DNA of 64,000 nucleotides from Hyphomicrobiales bacterium (GCA_027483895.1 JAIXTP010000022.1:124001-188000); one strand, 5' to 3'; positions 55,039 to 64,000 are shown, numbered from the stretch's first letter. Notes: generated by a model from the letters alone, not told the origin. Numbers and translations: made by a program.

Positions 55039-55788
55039 TCAGCGGTTTTCGAGGATCTCGACGCGGACTTCCATCGTCCGCTCGATCTTCAGCTTTCCGG
55101 GCCTGACGGGCACGTCGATGTCGACGCGCGGCGCCTCGGCGGCCGCGGCGCCGAGCATCCGGGGCGCGGCCCCGGCGAGCGGCCGTCCGTAGGGCTCAGC
55201 GTCTTCGATCGAGAGGATGCGCCCGGGCACCGCGCCCACGGCGGCGATCAGCCGGCGCGCCTGCTCCACCGCACTCTTGGCCGCCTGCTCGCCGAGGCGG
55301 CGCTCCGTTTCCTCTCCGTCGGCACGCGAGAACCGCACGCCCTGGACGAGGCCGCCATGCCGTGCGGCGGCGGTCATGATGCGCGACAGGCGACTGAAGT
55401 CTCCGGTCTCGACGAGGGCTTCCGCGCTGCCGCGGAACCCGTCCGCGCGGCGGCGGTCCGGGCCTTGTGCCTCCGCGGCATAGCGGATCGCGATCTCGGG
55501 ACCGGAGAAGCGGGTGTCGCCCGCGGGCACCCCGAGCGGTTCGAGATCCTTCGCGAAAGCGGACAGGCGCCCGGCGAGTTCGGCCGTAAGCGCCGCGGAG
55601 TCCCGCCCTTCGCCGGCGAAGCGGATCGTCATCACGGCGCGATCGTAGTCGACTTCGGCGGATGCCGTCGCCGTGGTGCGGACGGAGGGGACACGGTCCT
55701 GTTCGTGGTCCGTGCGGGGCTGCGCCGAGGCGGCTCCGGCGAAGGCGAGAGCGACCGAAAAAGCGAGGACAGCGAGCGAGGTGCGCAT
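55039..55788 (-). CDS. SIMPL-domain (DUF541) periplasmic protein
   Basis: 249 residues from the ATG at 55788. Signal peptide LAVLAFSVALAFAGAASA. The SIMPL domain shows TTATASAEVDYDRAVMTIRF, GRLSAFAKDLEPLGV with a SGPEIAIRY strand, and a C-terminal VDIDVPVRPGKLKIERTMEVRVEI. The role of the family is poorly known. It is on the opposite strand to the surrounding catabolic genes, stops 3 bases from the oxidoreductase stop, and is a frequent neighbour rather than an obvious partner. Confidence 0.85.
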   Translation of the reverse strand: MRTSLAVLAFSVALAFAGAASAQPRTDHEQDRVPSVRTTATASAEVDYDRAVMTIRFAGEGRDSAALTAELAGRLSAFAKDLEPLGVPAGDTRFSGPEIAIRYAAEAQGPDRRRADGFRGSAEALVETGDFSRLSRIMTAAARHGGLVQGVRFSRADGEETERRLGEQAAKSAVEQARRLIAAVGAVPGRILSIEDAEPYGRPLAGAAPRMLGAAAAEAPRVDIDVPVRPGKLKIERTMEVRVEILENR

Positions 55789-55911
55789 GGGGCGGGCTCC
55801 GGATCGTCCTGCGAGAATGCCTCTTCGTACCGTTTCGTGGAAGCCGTTCGGGGCCCTTCGACGTGCGACCAATGGAGGGGGGCTGCGGGCCGCAAACCAC
55901 GCATATTCGCC

Positions 55912-55939
55912 TTGTACCCCGCGCATGCGTGCCGCTAAC
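55912..55939 (+). promoter_or_regulatory. Candidate promoter of the acyl-CoA synthetase-liv operon
   Basis: TTGTAC (55912-55917) and GCTAAC (55934-55939) are separated by 16 bases, about 90 bases before the GTG start at 56028. Moderate match only. Confidence 0.33.
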
Positions 55940-56027
55940 CTCGCTCGAAACGGGGGAACGACGACCCGCAAGAAGGTCGCGTCCGAAGGGGAACGGCGGC
56001 TCCGGCCGCAAGGGGAGGAGGGGCGCA

Positions 56028-58010
56028 GTGTCCGGCACCGCGTCACGCGACGATACGTTTCCGAAGCTGATGATCCGCAATGCCGCGACCCGCGGGGACC
56101 TTCCCGCCGTGCGGCACAAGGATTTCGGAATCTGGCAGACCTGGACCTGGCGCGAGGTGGACGAGATCGTCCGCTGCTACGCTTGGGGTCTGCGGGAGCT
56201 CGGCCTTTCGCGCGGCGACACCATCGCCATCGTCGGCTCCAACCGTCCCAAGCTCTATTGGTCGATCCTCGCGGCCCAGTGCCTCGGCGCGATCCCGGTG
56301 CCCGTCTATGCCGACGCGGTCGCCGACGAGATGGTCTACGTCCTCGAACATGCGCAGGTGAAGCTCGCCGCGGTCGAGGATCAGGAGCAGGTCGACAAGA
56401 TCCTTTCCATCTCGGACCGCCTCACCGGGCTCACCCACGTCCTCTATGACGAGCCGCGCGGGCTCAGGGACTACGACCATTCACGCCTTCACGCGATCGA
56501 CGAGGTGATCGAAGGGGCGCGCAAGGCCTTCGCCTCCGATCCGGCCGCGAAGGCCGCGATCGACGCCTCCATCGCGGAGGGCGCGGGCTCCGACATTTCG
56601 ATCATTCTCTACACTTCCGGCACTACGGGGCGCTCGAAAGGCGTCATGCTCTCCGCCGAGCGCAGCATCGCGGCGGCGACCGATACCGTCCGCTTCGACA
56701 GGCTCGACGAAAAGGACGAGGTGCTCGCCTATCTGCCGCTGGCTTGGGTGGGCGACCATTATCTGAACTTCGCGCAGGGTCTCGTCGCGGGCTTCTGCAT
56801 GGCCTGCCCGGAGAGCGCCGAAACGGTGCAGCAGGACCTCCGCGAGATCGGGCCGACCTTCTATTTCGCCCCGCCGCGCGTCTATGAGAGCCTGCTCACC
56901 CGCGTGATGATCCGCATGGAAGATGCGGGCGCCCTCAAGCGCCGGATGTTCCATTACTTCATCGACGTCGCGAAGCGTTACGGCGAGGACATCCTCAACG
57001 GCCGGCCTGTCCCGCTCTCGGGCCGCCTGCTCTACGCGCTCGGCGAATTGCTGGTCTACGGGCCGCTCAAGAACGTGCTCGGCTTCTCGCGGATCCGGGT
57101 GGGCTACACGGCGGGCGAGGCGATCGGGCCGGAGCTGTTCTCCTTCTACCGGTCGCTCGGCCTGAACCTGAAACAGCTCTACGGCCAGACCGAGGCCTTC
57201 CTCTATGTCACGGCGCAGCCCGACGGGCAGATCCGCGCCGATACCGTGGGTCCGGTGGCGCCCAACGCGCAGGTCCGCATCGCCGAGTCCGGCGAGGTCC
57301 TGTTCCGGACCCCGGGCATGTTCCTCGGCTATTTCCGCGATCCCGAGCGCACCGCCGAGACGCTCACCGAAGACGGTTGGGTGAAGACCGGCGACGCGGG
57401 CTTCTTCGAGCAGGGCTCCGGGCATCTCAAGATCATCGACCGCGCCAAGGACGTCGGGAAAATGGCGTCCGGCGCGCTGTTCCCGCCGAAATACGTCGAG
57501 AACAAGCTGAAATTCTTCCCGAACGTGAAGGAGGCGGTGGCTTTCGGCGACGGCCGCGACTTCGTCACCTGTTTCGTGAACATCGACATGACGGCCGTCG
57601 GCAACTGGGCCGAGCGCAACAACGTCTCCTACGCGTCGTATCAGGAACTGGCGGGCAACCCGCAGGTCTACGAGATGATCGCCTCGCATGTCGCCGAGGT
57701 GAACCGGTCGCTCGCGGGCGAGCCGATGATGGGCGGCGCGCAGATCAAGCGCTTCCTCATCCTGCACAAGGAACTCGATGCGGACGACGGGGAGCTGACG
57801 CGCACCCAGAAGGTCCGTCGCGGCTTCATCGCCGAACGCTACGCCCCGCTCATCGACGCGCTCTACGACGGTTCGACCGAGGCCGACATCTCGACCGAGG
57901 TGACCTTCGAGGACGGCCGCAAGGGCGTGATCTCCGCCCGCGTGAAGATCGCGGACTGCACGATTTTCCCCGTGACGGCGGACACGGGGCCGACGGAGAA
58001 GGCCGCATGA
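56028..58010 (+). CDS. AMP-binding acyl-CoA synthetase (long-chain type)
   Basis: 660 residues from a GTG at 56028 with GGGGAGGAGG upstream; the open frame before it overlaps the SIMPL gene and is not coding. Adenylation motifs: YTSGTTGRSKGVM, GYTAGEAIGPELF, GQTEAF and GWVKTGDAGFF with IIDRAKDV. Size and architecture match the ACSL/FadD15 group. It activates a carboxylic acid as its CoA thioester. Its stop overlaps the livG start (ATGA), tying synthetase and transporter into one operon, so the transported compound is probably a carboxylic acid or is turned into one. Confidence 0.93.
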   Translation: MSGTASRDDTFPKLMIRNAATRGDLPAVRHKDFGIWQTWTWREVDEIVRCYAWGLRELGLSRGDTIAIVGSNRPKLYWSILAAQCLGAIPVPVYADAVADEMVYVLEHAQVKLAAVEDQEQVDKILSISDRLTGLTHVLYDEPRGLRDYDHSRLHAIDEVIEGARKAFASDPAAKAAIDASIAEGAGSDISIILYTSGTTGRSKGVMLSAERSIAAATDTVRFDRLDEKDEVLAYLPLAWVGDHYLNFAQGLVAGFCMACPESAETVQQDLREIGPTFYFAPPRVYESLLTRVMIRMEDAGALKRRMFHYFIDVAKRYGEDILNGRPVPLSGRLLYALGELLVYGPLKNVLGFSRIRVGYTAGEAIGPELFSFYRSLGLNLKQLYGQTEAFLYVTAQPDGQIRADTVGPVAPNAQVRIAESGEVLFRTPGMFLGYFRDPERTAETLTEDGWVKTGDAGFFEQGSGHLKIIDRAKDVGKMASGALFPPKYVENKLKFFPNVKEAVAFGDGRDFVTCFVNIDMTAVGNWAERNNVSYASYQELAGNPQVYEMIASHVAEVNRSLAGEPMMGGAQIKRFLILHKELDADDGELTRTQKVRRGFIAERYAPLIDALYDGSTEADISTEVTFEDGRKGVISARVKIADCTIFPVTADTGPTEKAA

Positions 58011-58810
58011 GGGCGCCCGGGGACGGCCACGGAATCATGGCCGGAGACGTTCTGCTGGCCGTGGACGGCGTGTCGCTGTCCTTCGGCGGCGTGAAGGCGA
58101 TCACCGACGTTTCGTTCGATATCCGAAAGGGCGAGATCCGCGCGATCATCGGCCCGAACGGTGCGGGCAAGACGTCGATGCTCAACGTCATCAACGGCTT
58201 CTACCACCCGCAGAAGGGCCGGATCACCTTCAAGGGCGAGATGCGCCGGCGCATGCGGCCCTATGAGGCGGCATCGCAGGGCATCGCCCGCACCTTCCAG
58301 AACGTGGCCCTCTTCAAGGGCATGTCGACCATCGACAACATCATGGCCGGCCGCACGCTGAAGATGCACGAGAACTTCTTCTGGCAGTGCCTGCGCCACG
58401 GGCCCGCGATGCGCGAAGAGGTCGAGCATCGCCGCTTCGTCGAGGAGATCATCGACTTCCTCGAGATCCAGGCGATCCGCAAGACGCCCGTCGGCAAGCT
58501 GCCCTACGGCCTTCAGAAGCGCGTCGAACTCGGCCGCGCGCTCGCGATGGAACCGGAACTCCTTCTTCTCGACGAACCCATGGCGGGCATGAACCTCGAA
58601 GAGAAAGAGGACATGAGCCGCTTCATCGTCGACGTGAACAACCAATACGGCACGACCATCGCGCTCATCGAGCACGATATCGGCGTCGTCATGGATCTCT
58701 CCGACCGCGTGGTGGTGCTCGAATACGGCCGCAAGATCGCGGACGGGTCGCCAGCCGAGGTCTCCTCCGATCAGGCGGTCATCGACGCCTATCTCGGCGT
58801 GCCGCACTGA
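58007..58810 (+). CDS. livG: Branched-chain amino acid-type ABC transporter, ATP-binding protein LivG
   Basis: 267 residues starting in an ATGA overlap. Walker A GPNGAGKTSML, Walker B LLLLDEPMAGMN with the LivG-typical Asn, signature-like LPYGLQKRVELGRALA. The C-terminal extension (VVVLEYGRKIADGSPAEV) fits LivG rather than LivF. Together with LivH, LivM, LivK and LivF here it forms a complete high-affinity importer. Confidence 0.95.
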   Translation: MRAPGDGHGIMAGDVLLAVDGVSLSFGGVKAITDVSFDIRKGEIRAIIGPNGAGKTSMLNVINGFYHPQKGRITFKGEMRRRMRPYEAASQGIARTFQNVALFKGMSTIDNIMAGRTLKMHENFFWQCLRHGPAMREEVEHRRFVEEIIDFLEIQAIRKTPVGKLPYGLQKRVELGRALAMEPELLLLDEPMAGMNLEEKEDMSRFIVDVNNQYGTTIALIEHDIGVVMDLSDRVVVLEYGRKIADGSPAEVSSDQAVIDAYLGVPH

Positions 58811-58820
58811 GGGGGCGACG

Positions 58821-59777
58821 ATGGACATCCTCTACAAGATCTTCGTCGATCCCTTCGTGCAGATGGGCGCCGCGCCCGATCTGCTCGTCCAGACCATGTG
58901 GGAAGGCCTCGTCGCGGGCGTCCTCTACGCGCTCATCGCGCTCGGCTTCGTGCTGATCTTCAAGGCCTCGGGCGTGTTCAACTTCGCCCAAGGCATCATG
59001 GTCGTCTTCGCGGGCCTCACGCTCGTGGGCCTTCACGAAATGGGCGTTCCGGCCTTCCTCGCGGTCATCCTGACGCTCGGCGTGATGTTCCTGATCGCGG
59101 TGGCCGTGGAAAGGGTCGTGCTCAGGCCGTTGGTGAACCAGCCGGACATCATCCTGTTCATGGCCACGTTCGGCATCACCTATCTGCTCATCGGCATCGG
59201 CGAGCTGATCTTCGGCGGCAACCCGAAGCGCATGATCGCCAAGGAACTCTATCTTCCTTCCGGTTCGGTCGAGTTCCAGACTCTCGGCGGCTTCGTCCAG
59301 CTGCAGAAGATCGACATCGCTGCCTCCGTCATCGCCGCCATCATGATCGCGGTGCTCGCCTTCTTCTTCCAGAAGACCCGCATCGGCCGGGCGCTGCGCG
59401 CGGTGGCCGACAGCCACAAGGCGGCGCTGTCGGTCGGAATCTCGCTCAATCAGATCTGGGTCATCGTCTGGTTCACGGCGGGCATCGTGGCGCTCGTCAC
59501 CGGCATCATGTGGGGCGCCCGCTCGGACGTCTCCTTCGCGCTGCAGATCATCGCGCTCAAGGCGCTTCCGGTGCTGATCCTCGGCGGTTTCACCTCCGTG
59601 CCCGGCGCCATCGTCGGCGGGCTGATCATCGGCATCGGCGAGAAGCTGGGCGAGTTCTATTGGGGCCCGCTCGTGGGCGGCGGCATCGAGAGCTGGCTCG
59701 CTTATTTCATCGCCCTCGGCTTCCTGCTGTTCCGGCCCCAAGGCCTGTTCGGCGAGAAGATCATCGAACGCATCTGA
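58821..59777 (+). CDS. livH: ABC transporter permease LivH
   Basis: 318 residues with about eight helices. Blocks: GVLYALIALGFVLIFKASGVFNFAQG near the start, RTRIGRALRAVADSHKAALSVGI (written KTRIGRALRAVADSHKA here) as the coupling loop, and ALPVLILGGFTSVPGAIVGG near the C-terminus. It lies 10 bases after livG. Confidence 0.95.
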   Translation: MDILYKIFVDPFVQMGAAPDLLVQTMWEGLVAGVLYALIALGFVLIFKASGVFNFAQGIMVVFAGLTLVGLHEMGVPAFLAVILTLGVMFLIAVAVERVVLRPLVNQPDIILFMATFGITYLLIGIGELIFGGNPKRMIAKELYLPSGSVEFQTLGGFVQLQKIDIAASVIAAIMIAVLAFFFQKTRIGRALRAVADSHKAALSVGISLNQIWVIVWFTAGIVALVTGIMWGARSDVSFALQIIALKALPVLILGGFTSVPGAIVGGLIIGIGEKLGEFYWGPLVGGGIESWLAYFIALGFLLFRPQGLFGEKIIERI

Positions 59778-59786
59778 GGTCCGACC

Positions 59787-60863
59787 GTGTTCTATCGCGA
59801 AGCAGGCCAGTTCAAGACCTCCTATGCCGCGGACATGGCGGTGTTCCCGATCCGGCAGGACCGGATCGGCCTCGCGGTCATCCTTATGATCGCCTTCGTG
59901 GGCATTCCGCTGTTCGGGAACCAGTTCTTCCTGTCCTCGGTGATGATCCCCTTCCTCGTCTTCTCGCTGGCGGCGATCGGGCTCAACATCCTCACCGGCT
60001 ATACGGGCCTGATCTCGCTCGGCACCGCGGCCTTCATGGGGGTGGGCGCCTATGCCTGCTACAAGCTGACGACGTTCTTTCCGGACGTGAACCTGATCGT
60101 CTGGATCCTCGCCTCGGGCTTCGTCTCGGCGCTCGTCGGCGTGCTGTTCGGCCTGCCGAGTCTGCGCATCAAGGGCTTCTATCTCGCCGTCGCCACGCTC
60201 GCCGCGCAGTTCTTCCTGCAATGGAGCTTCGTGCGCGTGCCGTGGCTCTACAACTACAACACCTCCGGCGCGATCGAAGTGCCCGAGCACGACCTGTTCG
60301 GCATCCCGATCACGGGGCCGAACGCTCTGCCCGAGACGCGCTATCTCGTGCTGCTCACGATCGTGACCGTGCTCACCTGGTTCGCGTCGAACCTCATCCA
60401 CGGCCGCATCGGTCGCGCCTGGATGGCCGTGCGCGACATGGACATCGCCGCCGAGCTGATGGGCATCAAGCTGCTCGACACCAAGCTCCTCGCTTTCGCG
60501 GTATCGTCTTTCTACGCGGGCGTCGCGGGGGCCTGCATGGTCTTCCTCTGGTACGGCAGCGCCGAACCCGAAGTGTTCACCATCAACCAGTCGTTCCTGA
60601 TCCTGTTCATGGTGATCATCGGCGGGCTCGGCAGCCTGCTCGGCTCGTTCCTCGGCGCGGCGCTCATCTACATGCTGCCGATCGCGCTGCGCGTCCTGCC
60701 CGCGAGCCTCGGCGTGCCGATCGCCGCGGCCACCGTCGAGCATCTGCAGTTCATCATCGTGGGCGCGCTCATCATCTTCTTCCTGATCGTGGAACCACAC
60801 GGGCTCGCGCGGCTCTGGCAGACCGGGAAGCAGAAACTCCGGATGTGGCCGTTCCCGTACTGA
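59787..60863 (+). CDS. livM: ABC transporter permease LivM
   Basis: 358 residues from a GTG at 59787, 9 bases after livH. Helices include GLNILTGYTGLISLGTAAFMGVGAYA, RIKGFYLAVATLAAQFFLQW, and the coupling segment GRAWMAVRDMDIAAELMGI. The N-terminal 35 residues are cytoplasmic. It pairs with LivH as the membrane domain. Confidence 0.95.
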   Translation: MFYREAGQFKTSYAADMAVFPIRQDRIGLAVILMIAFVGIPLFGNQFFLSSVMIPFLVFSLAAIGLNILTGYTGLISLGTAAFMGVGAYACYKLTTFFPDVNLIVWILASGFVSALVGVLFGLPSLRIKGFYLAVATLAAQFFLQWSFVRVPWLYNYNTSGAIEVPEHDLFGIPITGPNALPETRYLVLLTIVTVLTWFASNLIHGRIGRAWMAVRDMDIAAELMGIKLLDTKLLAFAVSSFYAGVAGACMVFLWYGSAEPEVFTINQSFLILFMVIIGGLGSLLGSFLGAALIYMLPIALRVLPASLGVPIAAATVEHLQFIIVGALIIFFLIVEPHGLARLWQTGKQKLRMWPFPY

Positions 60864-60949
60864 GAACGGCGAGAACAGAGCGGACGGGAAAGTCCGCCGA
60901 CAAGGGAAACGCGGGGTCCGTCGAAGGCCCCGAACCAAGGGAGAAGGAC

Positions 60950-62296
60950 ATGAAGACGACCGGAAGAGGGGCGCTCCGCAAGCTGCTCGCAGGCGCCGCG
61001 ATGATCGGCGCCGTGGCGTTCGGCACGGCTGCGACCACGTTCGAGGCGGCGGCGCAGGACAATACGATCTACGTGCCGCTGTTCACCTACCGCACGGGCC
61101 CATTCGCGGGCTCCGGCATTCCGATCGCCGACGGCATGCACGACTATCTGCGCATGCTGAACGAGCGCGACGGCGGCATCGGCGGCGTGAAGATCGTCAT
61201 CGAGGAATGCGAGACCGGCTACGACACCAAGAAGGGTCTCGAATGCTATGACGCGGTGAAGGGCAAGAAGCCGGTCATGGTGAACCCGTGGTCGACCGGC
61301 ATCACGCTGCCGCTGATCCCGCGCGCCTCGGTCGACAAGATCCCGATCCTGTCGATGGCCTACGGCCTTTCGGCCTCGGCCCGCGGCGACCTGTTCCCGT
61401 GGGTCTTCAACCCGCCGGACACGTATTGGGACGGCCTCGCCATGATCCTGCGCCATGTCGGCGACCAGTCGGGCGGCATGGACAAGCTCAAGGGCAAGAA
61501 GATCGGCTACATCTATTTCGACGGCGGCTTCGGCAAGGAGCCGATCCCGTTGTTCGAACAGCTCGCCAAGGATTTCGGCTTCGAGCTGAAGCTCTATCCG
61601 GTGCCTCCGGGCGAGATGCAGAACCAGTCCTCGCAGTGGCTGGGCGTGCGCCGCGACCGGCCCGACTTCATGGTGATGTACGGTTGGGGCGCGATGAACC
61701 CGACCGCGATCAAGGAAGCGGCCAAGGTCAACTACCCGATGGACAAGTTCGTCTCCATCTGGTGGCCGGGCGAGGACGACATCCGCGGCACGGACGGCGC
61801 CAAGGGCTTCAAAATGCTCAACTGGCACGGCATCGGCACCGAATTCCAGGCGATCAAGGACATCCAGAAGCACGTCGTCGACAAGGGCCTGAGCAAGGCG
61901 CCGAAGGACAAGGTCGGCGAGCTTCTCTACAACCGCGGCGTCTACAACTCGCTGCTGATCGCCGAAGCCATCGCGACCGCCCAGAAGGTCACGGGCAAGA
62001 AGGTCGTCGACGGCGCCGATGTCCGCCGCGGCCTCGAGAACATCGACCTCAACGAGGCACGCCTGAAGGAGATCGGCCTTGCGGGCTTCACCGGCACGCT
62101 CAAGCTCACCTGCACCGACCACAACGGCCACCGCCCCGCCTTCATCCAGCAGTGGGACGGCGCCAAGTGGGTCAAGGTCTCCGACCTGATCGAGCCGATG
62201 CGCGACAAGGTGAAGCCGGCTCTCGACGCGGCCGCTCAGGACTACGCCGATAAGAACAACTGGCCCAAGCGCACCGAGCCCTGCGACAAGCCGTAA
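60950..62296 (+). CDS. livK: ABC transporter substrate-binding protein (LivK type)
   Basis: 448 residues from the ATG at 60950 with GGGAGAAGG upstream. Signal peptide of about 34 residues (LLAGAAMIGAVAFGTAATTF, cleavage near AAAQD). Periplasmic type I fold: YRTGPFAGSGIPIADGMHDYLRML, ECYDAVKGKKPVMVNPWSTG, KKIGYIYFDGGFGKEPIPLF. It is longer than amino-acid LivK proteins (about 370 residues) and has an extended C-terminus with two Cys (LTCTDHNGH, EPCDKP). This group often serves aromatic or other organic acids. The ligand is unknown. Confidence 0.92.
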   Translation: MKTTGRGALRKLLAGAAMIGAVAFGTAATTFEAAAQDNTIYVPLFTYRTGPFAGSGIPIADGMHDYLRMLNERDGGIGGVKIVIEECETGYDTKKGLECYDAVKGKKPVMVNPWSTGITLPLIPRASVDKIPILSMAYGLSASARGDLFPWVFNPPDTYWDGLAMILRHVGDQSGGMDKLKGKKIGYIYFDGGFGKEPIPLFEQLAKDFGFELKLYPVPPGEMQNQSSQWLGVRRDRPDFMVMYGWGAMNPTAIKEAAKVNYPMDKFVSIWWPGEDDIRGTDGAKGFKMLNWHGIGTEFQAIKDIQKHVVDKGLSKAPKDKVGELLYNRGVYNSLLIAEAIATAQKVTGKKVVDGADVRRGLENIDLNEARLKEIGLAGFTGTLKLTCTDHNGHRPAFIQQWDGAKWVKVSDLIEPMRDKVKPALDAAAQDYADKNNWPKRTEPCDKP

Positions 62297-62308
62297 GCCT
62301 CGACGCGG

Positions 62309-62332
62309 AGGGCGGGGCTCCGGCCCCGCCCT
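62309..62332 (+). terminator. Stable hairpin between livK and livF
   Basis: AGGGCGGGGC (62309-62318) pairs with GCCCCGCCCT (62323-62332) around a 4-base loop. Only a short T run follows, so it may stabilise the upstream mRNA or give partial termination, raising binding protein over the last subunit. Confidence 0.45.
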
Positions 62333-62360
62333 TCCGATCCCATCAGACGGAAGCGACCCG

Positions 62361-63200
62361 ATGACCGCCGCGCACGAGACCGCCGCCGCCCCCGCCGCCG
62401 ACATGATCCTGTCGGTCAACAATATCGAGGTGATCTACGATCACGTGATCCTCGTGCTGAAGGGCGTCTCGCTCGAGGTGCCCCGGGGCGGCATCGTCGC
62501 CCTGCTCGGCGCGAACGGCGCGGGCAAGACGACCACGCTCAAGGCCGTCTCGAACCTCCTGCGGGCCGAGCGCGGGGAGGTGACGAAGGGGTCCATCATG
62601 TTCGAGGGCGAACGGGTGGACCGGATGTCGCCGAACGAACTCGTCCGGCGCGGCTGCATTCAGGTCATGGAAGGCCGGCATTGCTTCGGCCATCTGACCA
62701 TCGAGGAAAATCTGCTGACCGGCGCCTTCACGCGGCGCGACGGCAATGCCGCGATCAAGCGCGACCTCGAGATGATCTACGACTATTTCCCGCGGCTGCG
62801 GCAGCGGAAGGGCTCCATGGCGGGCTACACGTCGGGCGGCGAGCAGCAGATGTGCGCCATCGGCCGAGCCATGATGTCGAAGCCGCACATGATCCTGCTC
62901 GACGAACCCTCGATGGGCCTCGCCCCGCAGGTGGTGGAAGAGATCTTCGAGATCGTGAAGACGCTCAACTCAAAGGAAGGCGTGTCCTTCCTCCTCGCCG
63001 AGCAGAACACGAACATTGCCCTGCGTTACGCGACCTACGGCTACATCCTCGAAACCGGCCGCGTGGTGATGGACGGCGAGGCCAAGGCGCTGCGCGAGAA
63101 CGAGGACGTCAAGGAATTCTATCTCGGCGTCGCGGGCGCGGACCGGAAGAGCTTCAAGAACGTGAAGAGCTACAAGCGCCGCAAGCGCTGGCTGGCGTGA
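62361..63200 (+). CDS. livF: ABC transporter ATP-binding protein LivF
   Basis: 279 residues. Walker A GANGAGKTTTLK, LivF-type VMEGRHCFGHLTIEENLLTGAF, signature YTSGGEQQMCAIGRAMM, Walker B MILLDEPSMGLAP. The C-terminus is extended and basic (SFKNVKSYKRRKRWLA). It completes the importer and is followed 6 bases later by a CoA-ligase-like gene. Confidence 0.94.
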   Translation: MTAAHETAAAPAADMILSVNNIEVIYDHVILVLKGVSLEVPRGGIVALLGANGAGKTTTLKAVSNLLRAERGEVTKGSIMFEGERVDRMSPNELVRRGCIQVMEGRHCFGHLTIEENLLTGAFTRRDGNAAIKRDLEMIYDYFPRLRQRKGSMAGYTSGGEQQMCAIGRAMMSKPHMILLDEPSMGLAPQVVEEIFEIVKTLNSKEGVSFLLAEQNTNIALRYATYGYILETGRVVMDGEAKALRENEDVKEFYLGVAGADRKSFKNVKSYKRRKRWLA

Positions 63201-63206
63201 GGACCG

Positions 63207-64000
63207 ATGCATTACGACGCGCTCGAAACCCGTGATCCGGCCGCGCGCGAGGCCGATCTCTTCGCCCGTCTCCCCGCCGTCCTCGCCGCGGCCCTGAAGG
63301 CGCCGGGCTGGAAGCAGCTCTTGGGCGACGTCGATCCCGCCTCTGTCACGAGCCGCGCCGCGCTCGCGAAGCTGCCCGTCCTGCGCAAGCATCTTCTGCC
63401 GGGCCTGCAGAAGGAACGCCCTCCCTTCGCGGGCTTCTCCTCGGCGGACCTCACGCATTACGGGCGCTTCTTCTCCTCGCCCGGGCCGATCTTCGAGCCG
63501 GAAACGCGCTCGCCCGACCCGTGGCGCGCCGCCCGCGCGCTCGTTGCCGCGGGGTTCCGCAAGGACGACGTGGTGCTGAACTGCTTCAGCTATCACCTGA
63601 CCCCCGGCGGCTTCATCATGGATCAGGGTGCCCGCGCGGCGGGCTGCATCGTCATCCCTGCCGGGCCCGGCAATACCGAGCAGCAGCTCGAAGTGGTCGA
63701 GCATCTGAAGCCCGTCGGCTATACGGGCACGCCCGATTTCCTCAAGATCCTGCTCGACAAGGGGGCCGAAGCGGGCCGGGACGTCTCGTCCTTCCGCAAG
63801 GCGCTCGTCTCGGGCGCGGCCTTCCCGCCGTCGCTGCGCGACGAGTTCATCCGGCGCGGCATCCAGGGCTATCAGGCCTATGCGACGGCCGATGTCGGCG
63901 TCATCGCCTATGAGACCGAGGCGCGCGAGGGGCTCGTGCTGAACGAGGACATGATTCTCGAAATCGTACGTCCGGGGACGGGCGATCCCGTGCCCGACGG
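63207..64000 (+). CDS. Phenylacetate-CoA-ligase-like protein, N-terminal part (cut by window end)
   Basis: 264 residues are visible from the ATG at 63207; the frame is open at the right edge. It starts in the PaaK style (DALETRDPAAREADLFARLPAVLAAA) and contains LPVLRKHLLPGLQKERPPFAGF, ARALVAAGFRKDDVVLNCFSYHLTPGGF and TGTPDFLKILLDKG. The canonical SSGTTG phosphate loop is replaced by FFSSPGPIFEPE, so it belongs to the divergent PaaK relatives near LivFGHMK loci, and its activity is less certain than that of true PaaK. It probably ends the operon begun at 56028. Confidence 0.85.
   Translation, partial: MHYDALETRDPAAREADLFARLPAVLAAALKAPGWKQLLGDVDPASVTSRAALAKLPVLRKHLLPGLQKERPPFAGFSSADLTHYGRFFSSPGPIFEPETRSPDPWRAARALVAAGFRKDDVVLNCFSYHLTPGGFIMDQGARAAGCIVIPAGPGNTEQQLEVVEHLKPVGYTGTPDFLKILLDKGAEAGRDVSSFRKALVSGAAFPPSLRDEFIRRGIQGYQAYATADVGVIAYETEAREGLVLNEDMILEIVRPGTGDPVPD

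Noticed and set aside
58779-60938. 719-codon minus-strand frame opposite livH and livM
   Set aside because: Antisense to two membrane proteins; the translation is almost entirely charged residues, as expected for the complement of hydrophobic codons.

Overview
The window is a dense, GC-rich alphaproteobacterial chromosome segment, most likely from the order Hyphomicrobiales (Rhizobiales). The evidence is the gene order ubiG / lysC-ptsP-prfA-prmC-DUF4167 / clpB, a single-domain alanine-racemase-fold ornithine decarboxylase next to homospermidine synthase, a probable Zur box of the alphaproteobacterial type, and the palindromic repeat with CGTCATTGCGAG ends. I cannot name a genus. I saw no rRNA, tRNA, CRISPR array, transposase or phage structural gene.

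Layout. 1-4473: end of a TetR-type regulator, then an RND efflux adaptor and pump. 4478-17044: housekeeping block (ubiG, aspartate kinase, PTS-Ntr enzyme I, release factor 1 and its methylase, DUF4167, ClpB), interrupted between DUF4167 and clpB by a two-gene holin/endolysin-like cassette and a MOSC protein. 17061-21390: a leftward sugar-acid operon (IlvD/Edd dehydratase, acetyltransferase, SDR, DenD-like dehydrogenase). 21601-31769: an aminotransferase, a secreted unknown, a permease split over two genes, KDPG aldolase, hemN behind an FNR/FixK-type site, a DMT exporter, an orphan substrate-binding protein, a potassium channel and an OpgG-type glucan protein.

31974-35758 is a polyamine region: a promoter, a roughly 390-nt structured leader (with a candidate leader ORF and an attenuator-like hairpin), ornithine decarboxylase, an acetyltransferase and homospermidine synthase. 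36672-40851 is a zinc operon read leftwards: a probable Zur box over the -10, a 50-residue His-rich membrane peptide, znuC, znuB, a CobW GTPase, a WD40 protein and a 90-residue unknown. znuA is not here.

40846-51347 holds a second Opg protein, a gamma-glutamyltransferase plus amidase, an acyl-CoA dehydrogenase plus SDR, and a cobalt-type nitrile hydratase (alpha, beta, accessory) facing a NicO-family Ni/Co transporter with its DUF1007 partner. 51464-64000 is an aromatic/branched acid module: indolepyruvate:ferredoxin oxidoreductase behind an inverted repeat, acyl-CoA synthetase, a complete LivGHMKF transporter and the start of a phenylacetate-CoA-ligase-like gene cut by the window end.

The points most worth following are the odc leader with its possible leader peptide, the His-rich peptide heading the Zur operon, the lysis-like cassette inside the housekeeping block, and the cobalt-supply arrangement around nitrile hydratase, whose alpha subunit begins with 20 residues that are all His or Asp.
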